Source of the DNA: Actinomycetota bacterium
GTDB taxonomy: Bacteria; Actinomycetota; Actinomycetes; Nanopelagicales; Nanopelagicaceae
Length of the DNA: 32,088 nt
NCBI GenBank assembly: GCA_003151395.1
Contig: PLXJ01000041.1
Coordinates: forward strand, 18,783-50,870
Reading direction: 5' to 3'
The notes under the pieces: generated by a model
The model's input: only the letters and a program-made list of their open reading frames with translations
Told to the model about the DNA's origin: nothing
Databases searched by the model: none
Program-made: the position numbers and the translations under genes
Shown here: positions 16,039 to 23,936 of the stretch, piece after piece
Layout of the letters: each line of letters begins with the position of its first letter
Numbering within the stretch: position 1 is the first letter of the stretch

Positions 16039-16078
16039 ATTGTAAACTGTTGACTAATTGTCAGTCAAGAGGTAGCCT
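16039..16078. promoter_or_regulatory. Overlapping divergent promoters with palindromic -35 boxes
   Basis: TTGACT (16050-16055) and AGTCAA (16063-16068) form a six-base inverted repeat with a 7-base spacer. On the minus strand TTGACT (16068-16063) is followed after 18 bases by TACAAT (16044-16039), a strong promoter for the PPDK operon. On the plus strand TTGACT (16050-16055) is followed after 17 bases by TAGCCT (16073-16078), a TAnnnT element six bases before the GTG at 16085. Each -35 lies in the other promoter's spacer, so RNA polymerase cannot occupy both at once. Confidence 0.65.
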
Positions 16079-16084
16079 CGCGCC

Positions 16085-17191
16085 GTGGACACCGTTGCCA
16101 AGATTGAGATCTTCGAGGCGAAAGTCCCGCTGGCCAAACCCCTATCGGTTGGTGCTGCGAAAATTACCTATCGAAGTTACACGATTGTAAAAGTTTCTAC
16201 AGCCGATGGGATCGTTGGTATCGGTTATTGCTACAGCCGTGGTCTCCCGATGGGTCAAATAATAAAGAACGTTATGGCCCCGATTGCGATTGGAAATTCA
16301 GCCGAGGATCCGAACAAAATCCGGAAAGAGATTTTGGCCTTTAATTGGCAATCTGCAGAACATGGGACGTTGACTGCTGCGTTAAGCGCGCTAGATCTTG
16401 CACTCCACGATATCCAAGCCAAACGCGTGGGAAAGACCGTAGCTGCAATGTTGGGCGCAACGGTGGACAGAATTCCGATTTATTCAGTGATTGGATACAA
16501 CTACGGAGATGATGAATCTGGGTTAAGAGATGAGATTGATTACGCGTTAAGCCGCGGAATCCGATCTTTTAAAATGATTGTGGGAGGGCATAGTCCGGAA
16601 AGGGATGCAGCGCGACTAGCTACTCTCCGCGATAAAGTTGGAACCAGCATGCCTGTTGGAGTAGATGCATTTCGCACTTTCAAAACCTTAGATAACGCAA
16701 TCAATCGAGTTAACCTCGTCAAAGAATTTGGAATTAATTTTGTAGAAGACCCATTTTTAGAATCGGAAGGTCTTCTCGCGCGACAGTTGCGCGAGGCGAC
16801 AGGGGTACCGATTTCCTACGGGGAATCCTTAGCCTCCTCCAAAATGATCGCCCAAGTACTTGATCACGATGAGTGCGACATCCTTCGAATTGATGCCCTC
16901 GTCGTGGGAGGCGTTTCCGAATTTATGACGGCAACATCGATGGCTGCGGCAAAGGGGAGAACTTTTTCTACCCATATTCACACCGAGATCCATTCACAAT
17001 TAGCTGCTGCGACTTCCAATCTCTATATCGGAGGTCTGGAGTATCTGGATCCAATGTATGAGATCGACTTATTCCACCATTTGCTTCATCTACCTATTCA
17101 AATCGAAAATGGCGCCGCCATATTGTCAACCAGCCCTGGGTTTGGCATCCATTGGGACTGGGAAGCAATCGTGCACTTCTCGCAAGAATGA
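16085..17191 (+). CDS. Mandelate racemase/muconate lactonizing enzyme family (enolase superfamily) protein
   Basis: A 368-residue enolase-superfamily enzyme; these abstract the alpha-proton of a carboxylate, usually in acid-sugar dehydratases or racemases. Metal ligands are D194 (GVDAF), E221 (FVEDPF) and E247 (SYGES); the acid/base dyad D270 and H297 (FSTHIH) and E319 are present, with nearly the same numbers as in mandelate racemase. The usual KxK at the end of the third barrel strand is K163-M-I165: the second lysine is isoleucine, and the usual VDAN is VDAF. This argues for a dehydratase relying on the His-Asp dyad and against a racemase. The start is GTG, probably leaderless. First gene of the plus-strand operon. 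Confidence 0.88.
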   Translation: MDTVAKIEIFEAKVPLAKPLSVGAAKITYRSYTIVKVSTADGIVGIGYCYSRGLPMGQIIKNVMAPIAIGNSAEDPNKIRKEILAFNWQSAEHGTLTAALSALDLALHDIQAKRVGKTVAAMLGATVDRIPIYSVIGYNYGDDESGLRDEIDYALSRGIRSFKMIVGGHSPERDAARLATLRDKVGTSMPVGVDAFRTFKTLDNAINRVNLVKEFGINFVEDPFLESEGLLARQLREATGVPISYGESLASSKMIAQVLDHDECDILRIDALVVGGVSEFMTATSMAAAKGRTFSTHIHTEIHSQLAAATSNLYIGGLEYLDPMYEIDLFHHLLHLPIQIENGAAILSTSPGFGIHWDWEAIVHFSQE

Positions 17192-17206
17192 TGGAGGGCA
17201 ATTATC

Positions 17207-18169
17207 TTGCTGAATGAACAATCCGTCGTTCCATATCTCCGCCATCGAGGTATTCTCAACAATGATGCAACTGTAGAAATTTTCGGCGGTGGAGTGTCGA
17301 GTAGAGTTTTCGGTATTCAAAATCATGATGTGGACTTGGTACTTAAGCAGGCTTTGCCGGAATTGAAATCAGCAATCACCTGGCCGGCCGATCGTCGCCG
17401 TGCTACAACGGAAGCCAGGGCAATAAAGACCTTCCAGGCGATCACCCCTAAAAATGTTCCGCGCTTGATGGATGTGGACCCCGAAGAATTTACCGTCACA
17501 ATGACTCGAATGCCACGAGAATTTTTGGTCTGGAAATCTGAACTACTAGCCGGAAATATTCAACCAGAAATCGGGCGAGAACTCGGAAGAATATTGGCTT
17601 TTTGGCATAACTTTGGAGTTGAAAATGAAGCTATAAGAGCGCGCTTTTTGGAAGAGAAAGTATTTGAACAATTGCGAGTCTGGCCCTTCTATCGTGTCGT
17701 CCAAGAACAAAATCCACTTTTTTCCAAGATGATTTCTATGATGATCGATGAGATCACGCAAGAGAAGACCACGCTCGTCCACGGAGATTTCTCACCAAAA
17801 AACATTTTGGTCGCGTCTGGGCAGGAACCGATAATTTTGGATTTCGAAGCGATCAACACCGGCAATCCCGTCTTTGACCTCGCTTTCCTATTGGCTCATT
17901 TAGTTTGCAAAGAAATTCGTAGTGACGTGCCAGGTGAGAAAGAGTTGTTGCGTCAAACAGCAATCGAATTCTTAGCTTCTTATAAGCAAGGCTCAATTCT
18001 TGAGATTGCTCCTAATCTAAAAGACCATGTCGCGCTTATTGCACTTTCTCGAGTTGACGGTGTTTCCCTCGTCAAATATTTAGATGGAGCTAAGCAAGAA
18101 AAGGTTAGGTCTATCACGAAGGAAATTCTGGGCAGCCCAGGAGCGGATGTGACGGACCTATTCATATGA
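17207..18169 (+). CDS. Aminoglycoside phosphotransferase (APH)-type small-molecule kinase
   Basis: A 320-residue APH/choline-kinase-fold protein. A glycine-rich loop (FGGGVSS) near 26-32, a candidate ATP-binding lysine K47, the catalytic loop HGDFSPKN at 192-199 and the metal-binding LDFE at 211-214 are all present. The overall pattern recalls methylthioribose and homoserine kinases. It starts with TTG at 17207, supported by ATGGAGGG about eight bases upstream, and ends in an ATGA overlap with the enolase-like gene. The location predicts phosphorylation of a hydroxy acid or sugar acid whose product the next enzyme uses (inference). Antibiotic resistance is unlikely in this setting. Confidence 0.85.
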   Translation: MLNEQSVVPYLRHRGILNNDATVEIFGGGVSSRVFGIQNHDVDLVLKQALPELKSAITWPADRRRATTEARAIKTFQAITPKNVPRLMDVDPEEFTVTMTRMPREFLVWKSELLAGNIQPEIGRELGRILAFWHNFGVENEAIRARFLEEKVFEQLRVWPFYRVVQEQNPLFSKMISMMIDEITQEKTTLVHGDFSPKNILVASGQEPIILDFEAINTGNPVFDLAFLLAHLVCKEIRSDVPGEKELLRQTAIEFLASYKQGSILEIAPNLKDHVALIALSRVDGVSLVKYLDGAKQEKVRSITKEILGSPGADVTDLFI

Positions 18170-19434
18170 AGATTACTCAGCTCATGGGATATCAAATCCT
18201 CGATTCCAGGGGGAAGCCAACGGTTGCAGCCTCGCTTATCCTTGATGACGGAACAGTTCACACGGCGCGTATTCCCTCCGGGGCATCCACTGGCAAACAC
18301 GAAGCAAGAGAGATCCGGGATCATGAGGGCAAATTCGCTGGGGGAATGTACAGGGGGAACTCTGTTTATCAAGCTTGCGAAAACATCAATGAGTTAATTG
18401 CTCCTGGCCTTATTGGACGAACTCCTGATCTAACTGCAGTAGATCAATTCATCGCTCACCTCGATCCAACTCCAGGTTTTCAACGAATCGGAGCGAACGC
18501 ATCTTTGGCTATTTCAATCGCAGTGGCTAAAGCACAAGCCCATTCGGAGAGGAAATCTTTGGTCAGGCTTTTTCAGCCAACTGGCCAGTTAAAATTGCCG
18601 ATGCCTATGGCGAATATCCTGTCCGGGGGCGCGCATGCACGAAACACGATGGATATTCAAGATGTACTTGTAATCCCACATGGTGCTTCATCTTTCCACG
18701 AGGCCCTCTCCTGGCTATCGGCCATCCGAGAGAGCGCAGCAAGAGAAGGTGTTGTGCTGGGCGCTCCTACACATCTGACCGCAGATGAAGGTGGACTGGC
18801 GATCGAATTCCCGACAGTCGAAGGCGCTTTTGACTTTGTGACTTCATGCATTTCAAGCGTAGGACTTAGAACTGGAACTGATGTCTCATTGGCCATCGAT
18901 TTCGCTGCAACACAGTTTTATCATGACGGAATTTATCGACTTGCAAAGGCAAAGCGAGAATTCCAGGCGACAGAATTTGTCTCATACGTGCGTCACTTGG
19001 TAAATAGCCATCCGATCATTTCAATTGAAGACCCTTTTGCGGAAGATGACTGGAATTCCTGGAACGCCTTTATGGAAGAAATTCCCGAAGGTCTACAAGT
19101 TATAGGAGATGATCTCTACACCACCAATCTTTTGAGATTAGAGCGTGGGATAAAGGAGAATTCCTCCAATGCAATCTTGATAAAACCCAATCAAAATGGG
19201 CTCCTTACCTCGACTTTAGAAGTTTTACAGAGAGCTCAGCAAAGCAACCGAAAGACGATTGTTTCGGCGCGCAGTGGAGAGACCGAGGATTCATGGCTGG
19301 CTGATCTTGCAGTCGGGTGGGGAGCTGAACAAATAAAGGTAGGCTCCACACATGGCTCAGAACGAACGGCAAAGTGGAACCGGCTGCTTGAACTAGAAGC
19401 GACCGAAGCATGCGATTTCGCTCATCCTTTTTAA
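18166..19434 (+). CDS. Divergent enolase (phosphopyruvate hydratase paralogue)
   Basis: A 422-residue enolase, about ten residues shorter than usual. Retained: YQILDSRGKPTV, PSGASTG, GGAHA (H157), ADEGG (E208), metal ligands D245, E288 and D315, lysine base K340 (LIKPNQ), RSGETED and K391. Changed: the QE dyad is QD (D166 where yeast enolase has E168), the SHRSGETED histidine is alanine (A368 for yeast H373), and the C-terminal IKTGAPCRSER block reads IKVGSTHGSER. It may be a slow enolase or act on a different 2-phospho acid. The ATG overlaps the kinase stop. With glycerate kinase next, 2-phosphoglycerate to PEP is the default reaction. Confidence 0.85.
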   Translation: MKITQLMGYQILDSRGKPTVAASLILDDGTVHTARIPSGASTGKHEAREIRDHEGKFAGGMYRGNSVYQACENINELIAPGLIGRTPDLTAVDQFIAHLDPTPGFQRIGANASLAISIAVAKAQAHSERKSLVRLFQPTGQLKLPMPMANILSGGAHARNTMDIQDVLVIPHGASSFHEALSWLSAIRESAAREGVVLGAPTHLTADEGGLAIEFPTVEGAFDFVTSCISSVGLRTGTDVSLAIDFAATQFYHDGIYRLAKAKREFQATEFVSYVRHLVNSHPIISIEDPFAEDDWNSWNAFMEEIPEGLQVIGDDLYTTNLLRLERGIKENSSNAILIKPNQNGLLTSTLEVLQRAQQSNRKTIVSARSGETEDSWLADLAVGWGAEQIKVGSTHGSERTAKWNRLLELEATEACDFAHPF

Positions 19435-19453
19435 TGAAAGCAACGAGACCTCT

Positions 19454-20602
19454 GTGAACGCCAAAGATCGAATAGCGATCGTAGCCCCCGACAAATTTAG
19501 AGGCAGCGCGCACCAAAAGGAATTGATCGAGACGATTGCTACAACGCTCGATGACTCTGGAGATTTCACGAAGATCCTTAAATTCGAGATCGCAGACGGT
19601 GGCGAGGGAACTTCTACCATTTGGCGTAATTTGGGTTGGCACGAAATCAAATTAATAGTTGCCGGCCCGCTAGGTGATCTACATCAAGCATCAATTTACC
19701 AATCACCGGATCAGCGAAAAATTGGAATCGAACTCGCGGAATGCTGTGGCACAAAGTGGCTCTCGGGACGACAAGAACCCCTTGATAGTTCAACTTTTGG
19801 CCTTGGTCAAGCGCTTAAAAGTGCAATGGCCCTCTCCCCGAGCGAAATCATTGTGGCCTTAGGTGGTAGCGCTAGCAGCGATGCCGGCGCAGGAATCGCC
19901 GAAGCGCTAGGTCTCCCATATCTCGATGCTCAAAAGAAGATGGTTCGACGAGGTTTAAAGGGTCTAGGAAAATTTCGGAGGATTGATCACGAAGAATTAG
20001 AGAGATTTAGAGATTCAATGCAGCACATAAAGGTAAGAATATTGACCGATGTCGCTAATCCAATCTGCGGGAAAAACGGAGCTATACGTTCCTTTGGTGA
20101 GCAGAAAGGACTTAACTCTATACAACGTCGGTATTGGGATCGCGTTATGTACAAGGCTGTAAAGCGGTTGGAAAAAACCACTCAAACCAAACTCTTAGGT
20201 GTTCTCGGATTCGGTGCTGCTGGTGGCACTGCATTGGCGATCAATCTCTTCTTTCAAGGAGATATTGAGTCAGGAGCAGAATATTGCTTGCAAGAGAGCG
20301 GCTTCTTAGCTGCCCTCCCCCAGGCCGATCTAGTTGTCACCGGAGAAGGCAAACTCGATTCAACCACGATTCAAGGCAAGACCGTCTTTAAAATACTCAC
20401 GCACTGCAGAAACCAATCTATCGACTCTTTAGTAGTGGTAGGACAAGGAAAGAAAAAAATAGTAAAGATGATCGAATCAGAATTCCCACTGACGAGAATT
20501 TACTCATTGACCAAGTTAGCCGCGTCTTCCAGCGAATCCTTGAAAAACCCTCATAAGTACATTAAAGAAGCTGTTACCCAATATCTCAAAGAAAAGGATT
20601 AG
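19454..20602 (+). CDS. Glycerate kinase (GlxK/GarK family)
   Basis: A 382-residue glycerate kinase, normally producing 2-phosphoglycerate from D-glycerate and ATP. Family motifs are intact: APDKFRGS near the N-terminus, IADGGEGTS, VALGGSASSDAGAGIAEALG, DVANPICGKNGAI followed by FGEQKG, GFGAAGG, and VTGEGKLDSTTIQGK. The start is GTG at 19454 after a weak AACGAG. It lies 19 bases after the enolase-like gene, which would convert 2-phosphoglycerate to PEP. This links a glycerate-releasing catabolic route to lower glycolysis and to the PPDK of the opposite operon. Confidence 0.93.
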   Translation: MNAKDRIAIVAPDKFRGSAHQKELIETIATTLDDSGDFTKILKFEIADGGEGTSTIWRNLGWHEIKLIVAGPLGDLHQASIYQSPDQRKIGIELAECCGTKWLSGRQEPLDSSTFGLGQALKSAMALSPSEIIVALGGSASSDAGAGIAEALGLPYLDAQKKMVRRGLKGLGKFRRIDHEELERFRDSMQHIKVRILTDVANPICGKNGAIRSFGEQKGLNSIQRRYWDRVMYKAVKRLEKTTQTKLLGVLGFGAAGGTALAINLFFQGDIESGAEYCLQESGFLAALPQADLVVTGEGKLDSTTIQGKTVFKILTHCRNQSIDSLVVVGQGKKKIVKMIESEFPLTRIYSLTKLAASSSESLKNPHKYIKEAVTQYLKEKD

Positions 20603-20644
20603 TATTGAAATCATGAGCCTCGCCAATAGATTTCTCGTTTTGCC

Positions 20645-21301
20645 GTGACAAGATTTATCACGGCCGAAAAGCTTAAAGATAAAACCTATTTCGAAAAAAC
20701 TAAATTTGCGTTGTTGACTGAGATTCAAAGCGGCAAGATTGTTTGTGCCGGTCTCGAAAATGGGTATGTATATCTGGCTTATCCGTATAGTCAGGCCGCA
20801 GTAGATAAGTTCCGCGAAATCGCCATGCGGGATGAAGACACCTTTTTCCCAGTACTAATTCCTGATTTGAGCGTTATGGAATCACTGACTGGCGCGGCAT
20901 CCCCAGAGTTAAAACTCCTTGCATCCACTTTTTGGCCAGGACCGATGAACGTGGTTGCACCCATAATCCCCGGATTGAACATTAATTTTGGCGCTAACAA
21001 ACCCCCGGCTAGCATCTATTGCAGAGTCCCCAGCAATAAGTTTCTGCGGGAGTTATTAGGTTTAATTGGACCCTTAATTTATGCGACAGCGCCGCAAATT
21101 TCGGGGCAACCAGCGCGTCAGGTAGCTGACATCGCTCCCAAGATAAAGAAACAGATTGACATCATCATAGATTCGGGGCGTTGCAGATACACCAGGCCTG
21201 CCACGACCGTAAGTTTCGTTACTCAACCGCCAAAAATATTGAGGCAAGGCATCATTGATGAAATCAAATTGCGTAGCGTCCTACAACATCTTTCAGATTA
21301 A
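20645..21301 (+). CDS. Degenerate YrdC/Sua5-like (TsaC fold) protein
   Basis: A 218-residue protein with the second half of the YrdC/Sua5 pattern: TFWPGPMNVV (usual FWPGPLT), IYCRVPSN (usual vRvP), IYATAPQISGQPA (usual TSAN-SG) and PATTVSF near the end. The N-terminal substrate motifs are poor: the usual PTDTVYGL reads ENGYVYLAY and the KxR segment is not evident. TsaC makes threonylcarbamoyl-AMP for tRNA t6A; this copy has probably lost or altered that role. The start is GTG at 20645, with no clear ribosome site. It is last in the operon after glycerate kinase, and its stop shares bases with the convergent UlaG-like gene. Confidence 0.72.
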   Translation: MTRFITAEKLKDKTYFEKTKFALLTEIQSGKIVCAGLENGYVYLAYPYSQAAVDKFREIAMRDEDTFFPVLIPDLSVMESLTGAASPELKLLASTFWPGPMNVVAPIIPGLNINFGANKPPASIYCRVPSNKFLRELLGLIGPLIYATAPQISGQPARQVADIAPKIKKQIDIIIDSGRCRYTRPATTVSFVTQPPKILRQGIIDEIKLRSVLQHLSD

Positions 21302-22107
21302 CGCATTTCTATTGGAACTCCGAGTGTTGGAATTGCAACTTTGCCGTTAGGTTCTAATTTTTTATAGGTATCAGTAAACTCATCTAAATCAAGAGTTGCA
21401 TCGTCCTGACCTTCGACATTTTCTGCCCATAAACCAAAATGCATTGGTACGGCGAGCTTTGTACCTTGACGCCATGCTAAAAAGGCGGCCTCTTTAGTAT
21501 CCATATTTCCGGTAATTCCATTGATGCATATAAGAGAGATGTCCACGCGTCCCTCTGTGTCATCAACAATCGTGGCATCGTATTCGGTATCACCTGAGTG
21601 ATAAATTCTCCATTTACCAACGGTAATGATGTACCCAGTGGCGTCCGGAGTGGGTTCTGGACCAAACATGTGACGGGCTGCTACGGCCTGCACTTTGATG
21701 TCACCAACCATCACCTCATCACCACGATTAAGTGTTGTGGTTCGATCCCCGTAAAAGCCGCCAGCTCGGGCTAACTTAATAACCGAAAATGGTCCGAGGT
21801 AACGCGTCTTTGCATGCTTAGAGAAGGGGATCAAAGTTTCCGGATCGATATGATCATCATGCGGATGTGTGGCCATGATGGCGTCAAATTCGGTTTCGTC
21901 TGCCGATAGCGGCGCTGGGTATCCGCGTGCCACTCCATACGATGTAATGACAGAGTCCGTTAGATAAGGATCGATACAGACCATTACGCCGCTCGGACTT
22001 TTAATGACAAAGCCAGCTTGCAGCAGCCACCAGATGTGAACCGCTCCTGCCGGAACTGGTGTGTCCCGTATTTTTGGCCAAATTGATTCGCTATTTCCTG
22101 CGCTCAT
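21298..22107 (-). CDS. UlaG-like metal-dependent hydrolase (metallo-beta-lactamase fold)
   Basis: A 269-residue metallo-beta-lactamase-fold enzyme. The metal motif THPHDDHID gives H81, H83, D85 and H86; RHMFGPEPTPDATGYII and HSGDTEYD supply later ligands. The architecture matches the UlaG/UPF0173 group, where UlaG opens L-ascorbate-6-phosphate lactone. It is the last gene of the sugar ABC operon, two bases after the MalG-like permease, suggesting it hydrolyses a lactone or cyclic form of the imported substrate. That link is inferred from position. Confidence 0.88.
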   Translation of the reverse strand: MSAGNSESIWPKIRDTPVPAGAVHIWWLLQAGFVIKSPSGVMVCIDPYLTDSVITSYGVARGYPAPLSADETEFDAIMATHPHDDHIDPETLIPFSKHAKTRYLGPFSVIKLARAGGFYGDRTTTLNRGDEVMVGDIKVQAVAARHMFGPEPTPDATGYIITVGKWRIYHSGDTEYDATIVDDTEGRVDISLICINGITGNMDTKEAAFLAWRQGTKLAVPMHFGLWAENVEGQDDATLDLDEFTDTYKKLEPNGKVAIPTLGVPIEMR

Positions 22108-22109
22108 CT

Positions 22110-22961
22110 CTACCCCTTAATTGCTCCAGCGGTTAATCCAGAAATAACATACCTTTGAACAAAGATATATAGAATCACAGGAGGTAATCCATAGACAAAT
22201 GCGCCGCTCAAAAGTTCTTGCACCGGCGTATTTAATTGAGAGATTGTCGATGCAAGCCCAACGGAGGCCGGGAAGAGGTTTCGATCTGAAATCATGGTAA
22301 CTCCCCAGAGGAAATCACCCCAACTTGCAAAGAAGGCGACCACACCGACCGCGATGATGGCCGGTGAACAAATTGGAATCACAATTTTCTGCAAAATCTT
22401 CATCTGAGAACAACCGTCAATCTGAGCCGCTTCGTTCACTTCTTTTGGAATGCCGCGGAAAGCTGGTTTAAGAATCCAGATACAGACGGGGACGACAAAA
22501 GCTGAATGGAGAAATGCGAGTGCAATTAAATCGTTTGTGAGGTGAAACTTTGCAAAAATCTCATAGATAGGAATGATTACGAGCACTTCCGGCATCATCT
22601 GAGTGAAGAGCAGGATAAAGGAGAATAAAATTTTGCCTCGCCAGCGAAAGTTTGAAAGAGCGTAGGCGCCCAATATTCCAAAAGTCGTCGTTACTGCAGT
22701 TGCAACTGACGCCACAAAGGCAGAATTCAGCAACCACCGACCCATTGGATTATCGGTAAATAGTTGGTGAAATCCTAAGAGATTGGGTGACTTGGGGTAG
22801 AAAGAGGGTGGATATTGGAGAGTGACATTGGGATCCTGTAAGGCAGTCAAAATCATCCAATAAATCGGGAAAGCTACAAGTACTGACATAACAATGATGA
22901 CCAGATATCTCAAGAAATCATAAGCCAAATATCTTTTTGATGATCCACGAACGATCGCCAC
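22110..22961 (-). CDS. CUT1 sugar ABC transporter permease (MalG-like)
   Basis: A 283-residue permease with six expected membrane spans and the cytoplasmic EAA loop NEAAQIDGCSQMKILQKIVI. The N-terminal span followed by YWMILTALQDP and FHQLFTDNPMGRWLLNS is typical of MalG-type proteins. Two bases separate it from the upstream MalF-like gene. It forms a heterodimeric channel with that protein; no ATPase is encoded nearby. Confidence 0.94.
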   Translation of the reverse strand: MAIVRGSSKRYLAYDFLRYLVIIVMSVLVAFPIYWMILTALQDPNVTLQYPPSFYPKSPNLLGFHQLFTDNPMGRWLLNSAFVASVATAVTTTFGILGAYALSNFRWRGKILFSFILLFTQMMPEVLVIIPIYEIFAKFHLTNDLIALAFLHSAFVVPVCIWILKPAFRGIPKEVNEAAQIDGCSQMKILQKIVIPICSPAIIAVGVVAFFASWGDFLWGVTMISDRNLFPASVGLASTISQLNTPVQELLSGAFVYGLPPVILYIFVQRYVISGLTAGAIKG

Positions 22962-22963
22962 TG

Positions 22964-23854
22964 CTACTGCTCCTTATCTTGCTTGGCTTGGAAATAGAGG
23001 AATATTAAGGCGACTCCGGCTGTAACTATGAGACCAAATACTCCCGTCGCAGAAGCTACCGCCGAGTCAAAGAATTTAAAGGCGGTCAGGAATACTGAAA
23101 TGGTTAAAGTTTGGGTCGTTTCATCTGGACCACCGCCGGTGGTGAGGTAAATCATTGAAAATTGTCTGAAGGCAAAGATAAATGCCAAAACGCACAAGAG
23201 AATAAAGGTTGGACGAATCGCAGGGAAAACTACTGTTTTAAATCTTTGAAACCATGAGGCTCCATCAACGGTAGCCGCCTCGACGAGGTCTTCAGGAACG
23301 CCTTGTAAGGCTGAGAGAAAGACAATGCTATAGAAAGGAAATGTCTTCCACATTGACATTCCGACAACCGAAATGAATGCCAAAGGACTTGATGTTAGCC
23401 ATCCGCCTTGAGTATTAAAAGGAAGCCATTGGTTGAAGTAACCAATTACTCCAAATGCTGCATTGAGAATCCATACAAAAATAATCGCCGAGGCTACATC
23501 CGGAAAGGCCCAAGGCATCGTGAGAATTCCTCGAACGATTCCCCGCCCTTTAAATTTCTTGTTTACTATCAACGCTGTAACGAGTCCAGCTCCAACGGAG
23601 CAAATAATATTTAGTACCGCATAAATCAGCGTTACCCTGAAACTATTAAGAAAATGAGGATCATGAGCCAGGCCCTTATAATTTTTCAATCCGATAAAGG
23701 CGGTTTTTCGATTTTGCCCCCCGGCGAGCACCTGATTGGTGAAACTTATCCAGAGCGTTTGTACGATCGGGACAACCACAAATATGCTGGAGAGAATTAC
23801 TGTAGGCAAAATAATTAAGTAGGCGATTCGATTTTTCTTTGAAAAAGAAGACAC
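22964..23854 (-). CDS. CUT1 sugar ABC transporter permease (MalF-like)
   Basis: A MalF-type permease with RIAYLIILPTVILSSIFVVV as first span and the EAA loop VEAATVDGASWFQRFKTVVF. I chose GTG at 23854 (296 residues): GAGGGG stands about eight bases upstream and the protein then begins with the short polar leader usual for the family. An upstream GTG at 23917 (317 residues) is open but lacks a ribosome site, and its extra codons translate a perfect 13-base inverted repeat. If 23854 is right, its ribosome site lies in the 3' arm of that hairpin and may be masked. Confidence 0.9.
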   Translation of the reverse strand: MSSFSKKNRIAYLIILPTVILSSIFVVVPIVQTLWISFTNQVLAGGQNRKTAFIGLKNYKGLAHDPHFLNSFRVTLIYAVLNIICSVGAGLVTALIVNKKFKGRGIVRGILTMPWAFPDVASAIIFVWILNAAFGVIGYFNQWLPFNTQGGWLTSSPLAFISVVGMSMWKTFPFYSIVFLSALQGVPEDLVEAATVDGASWFQRFKTVVFPAIRPTFILLCVLAFIFAFRQFSMIYLTTGGGPDETTQTLTISVFLTAFKFFDSAVASATGVFGLIVTAGVALIFLYFQAKQDKEQ

Positions 23855-23857
23855 CGA

Positions 23858-23885
23858 AGTGACCCCTCGATTTCGAGGGGTCACT
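23858..23885 (-). promoter_or_regulatory. 13-base perfect hairpin masking the MalF-like ribosome site
   Basis: AGTGACCCCTCGA (23858-23870) and TCGAGGGGTCACT (23873-23885) are perfect inverted repeats with only a two-base loop centre. Read on the minus strand, the second arm contains GAGGGG, the best ribosome site for the GTG at 23854. A TCTTCTTTTTC tract follows about ten bases later. It lies between binding-protein and permease genes, so translational or attenuation control of permease level is likely. Confidence 0.65.
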
Positions 23886-23936
23886 AGTGCCTTAAGTAAC
23901 TTTGCAGGTCGAGTCACTTTTAGATTTTCTGCGACA

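Noticed and set aside
17207-18169. Aminoglycoside resistance gene
   Set aside because: The fold is APH-like, but translational coupling to an enolase-like gene and the nearby glycerate kinase point to metabolism; kinases of this fold are often metabolic.
22964-23917. Longer MalF-like permease starting at GTG 23917
   Set aside because: No ribosome site precedes it and the extra codons translate a perfect hairpin. The start at 23854 is preferred, but the longer form is not excluded.
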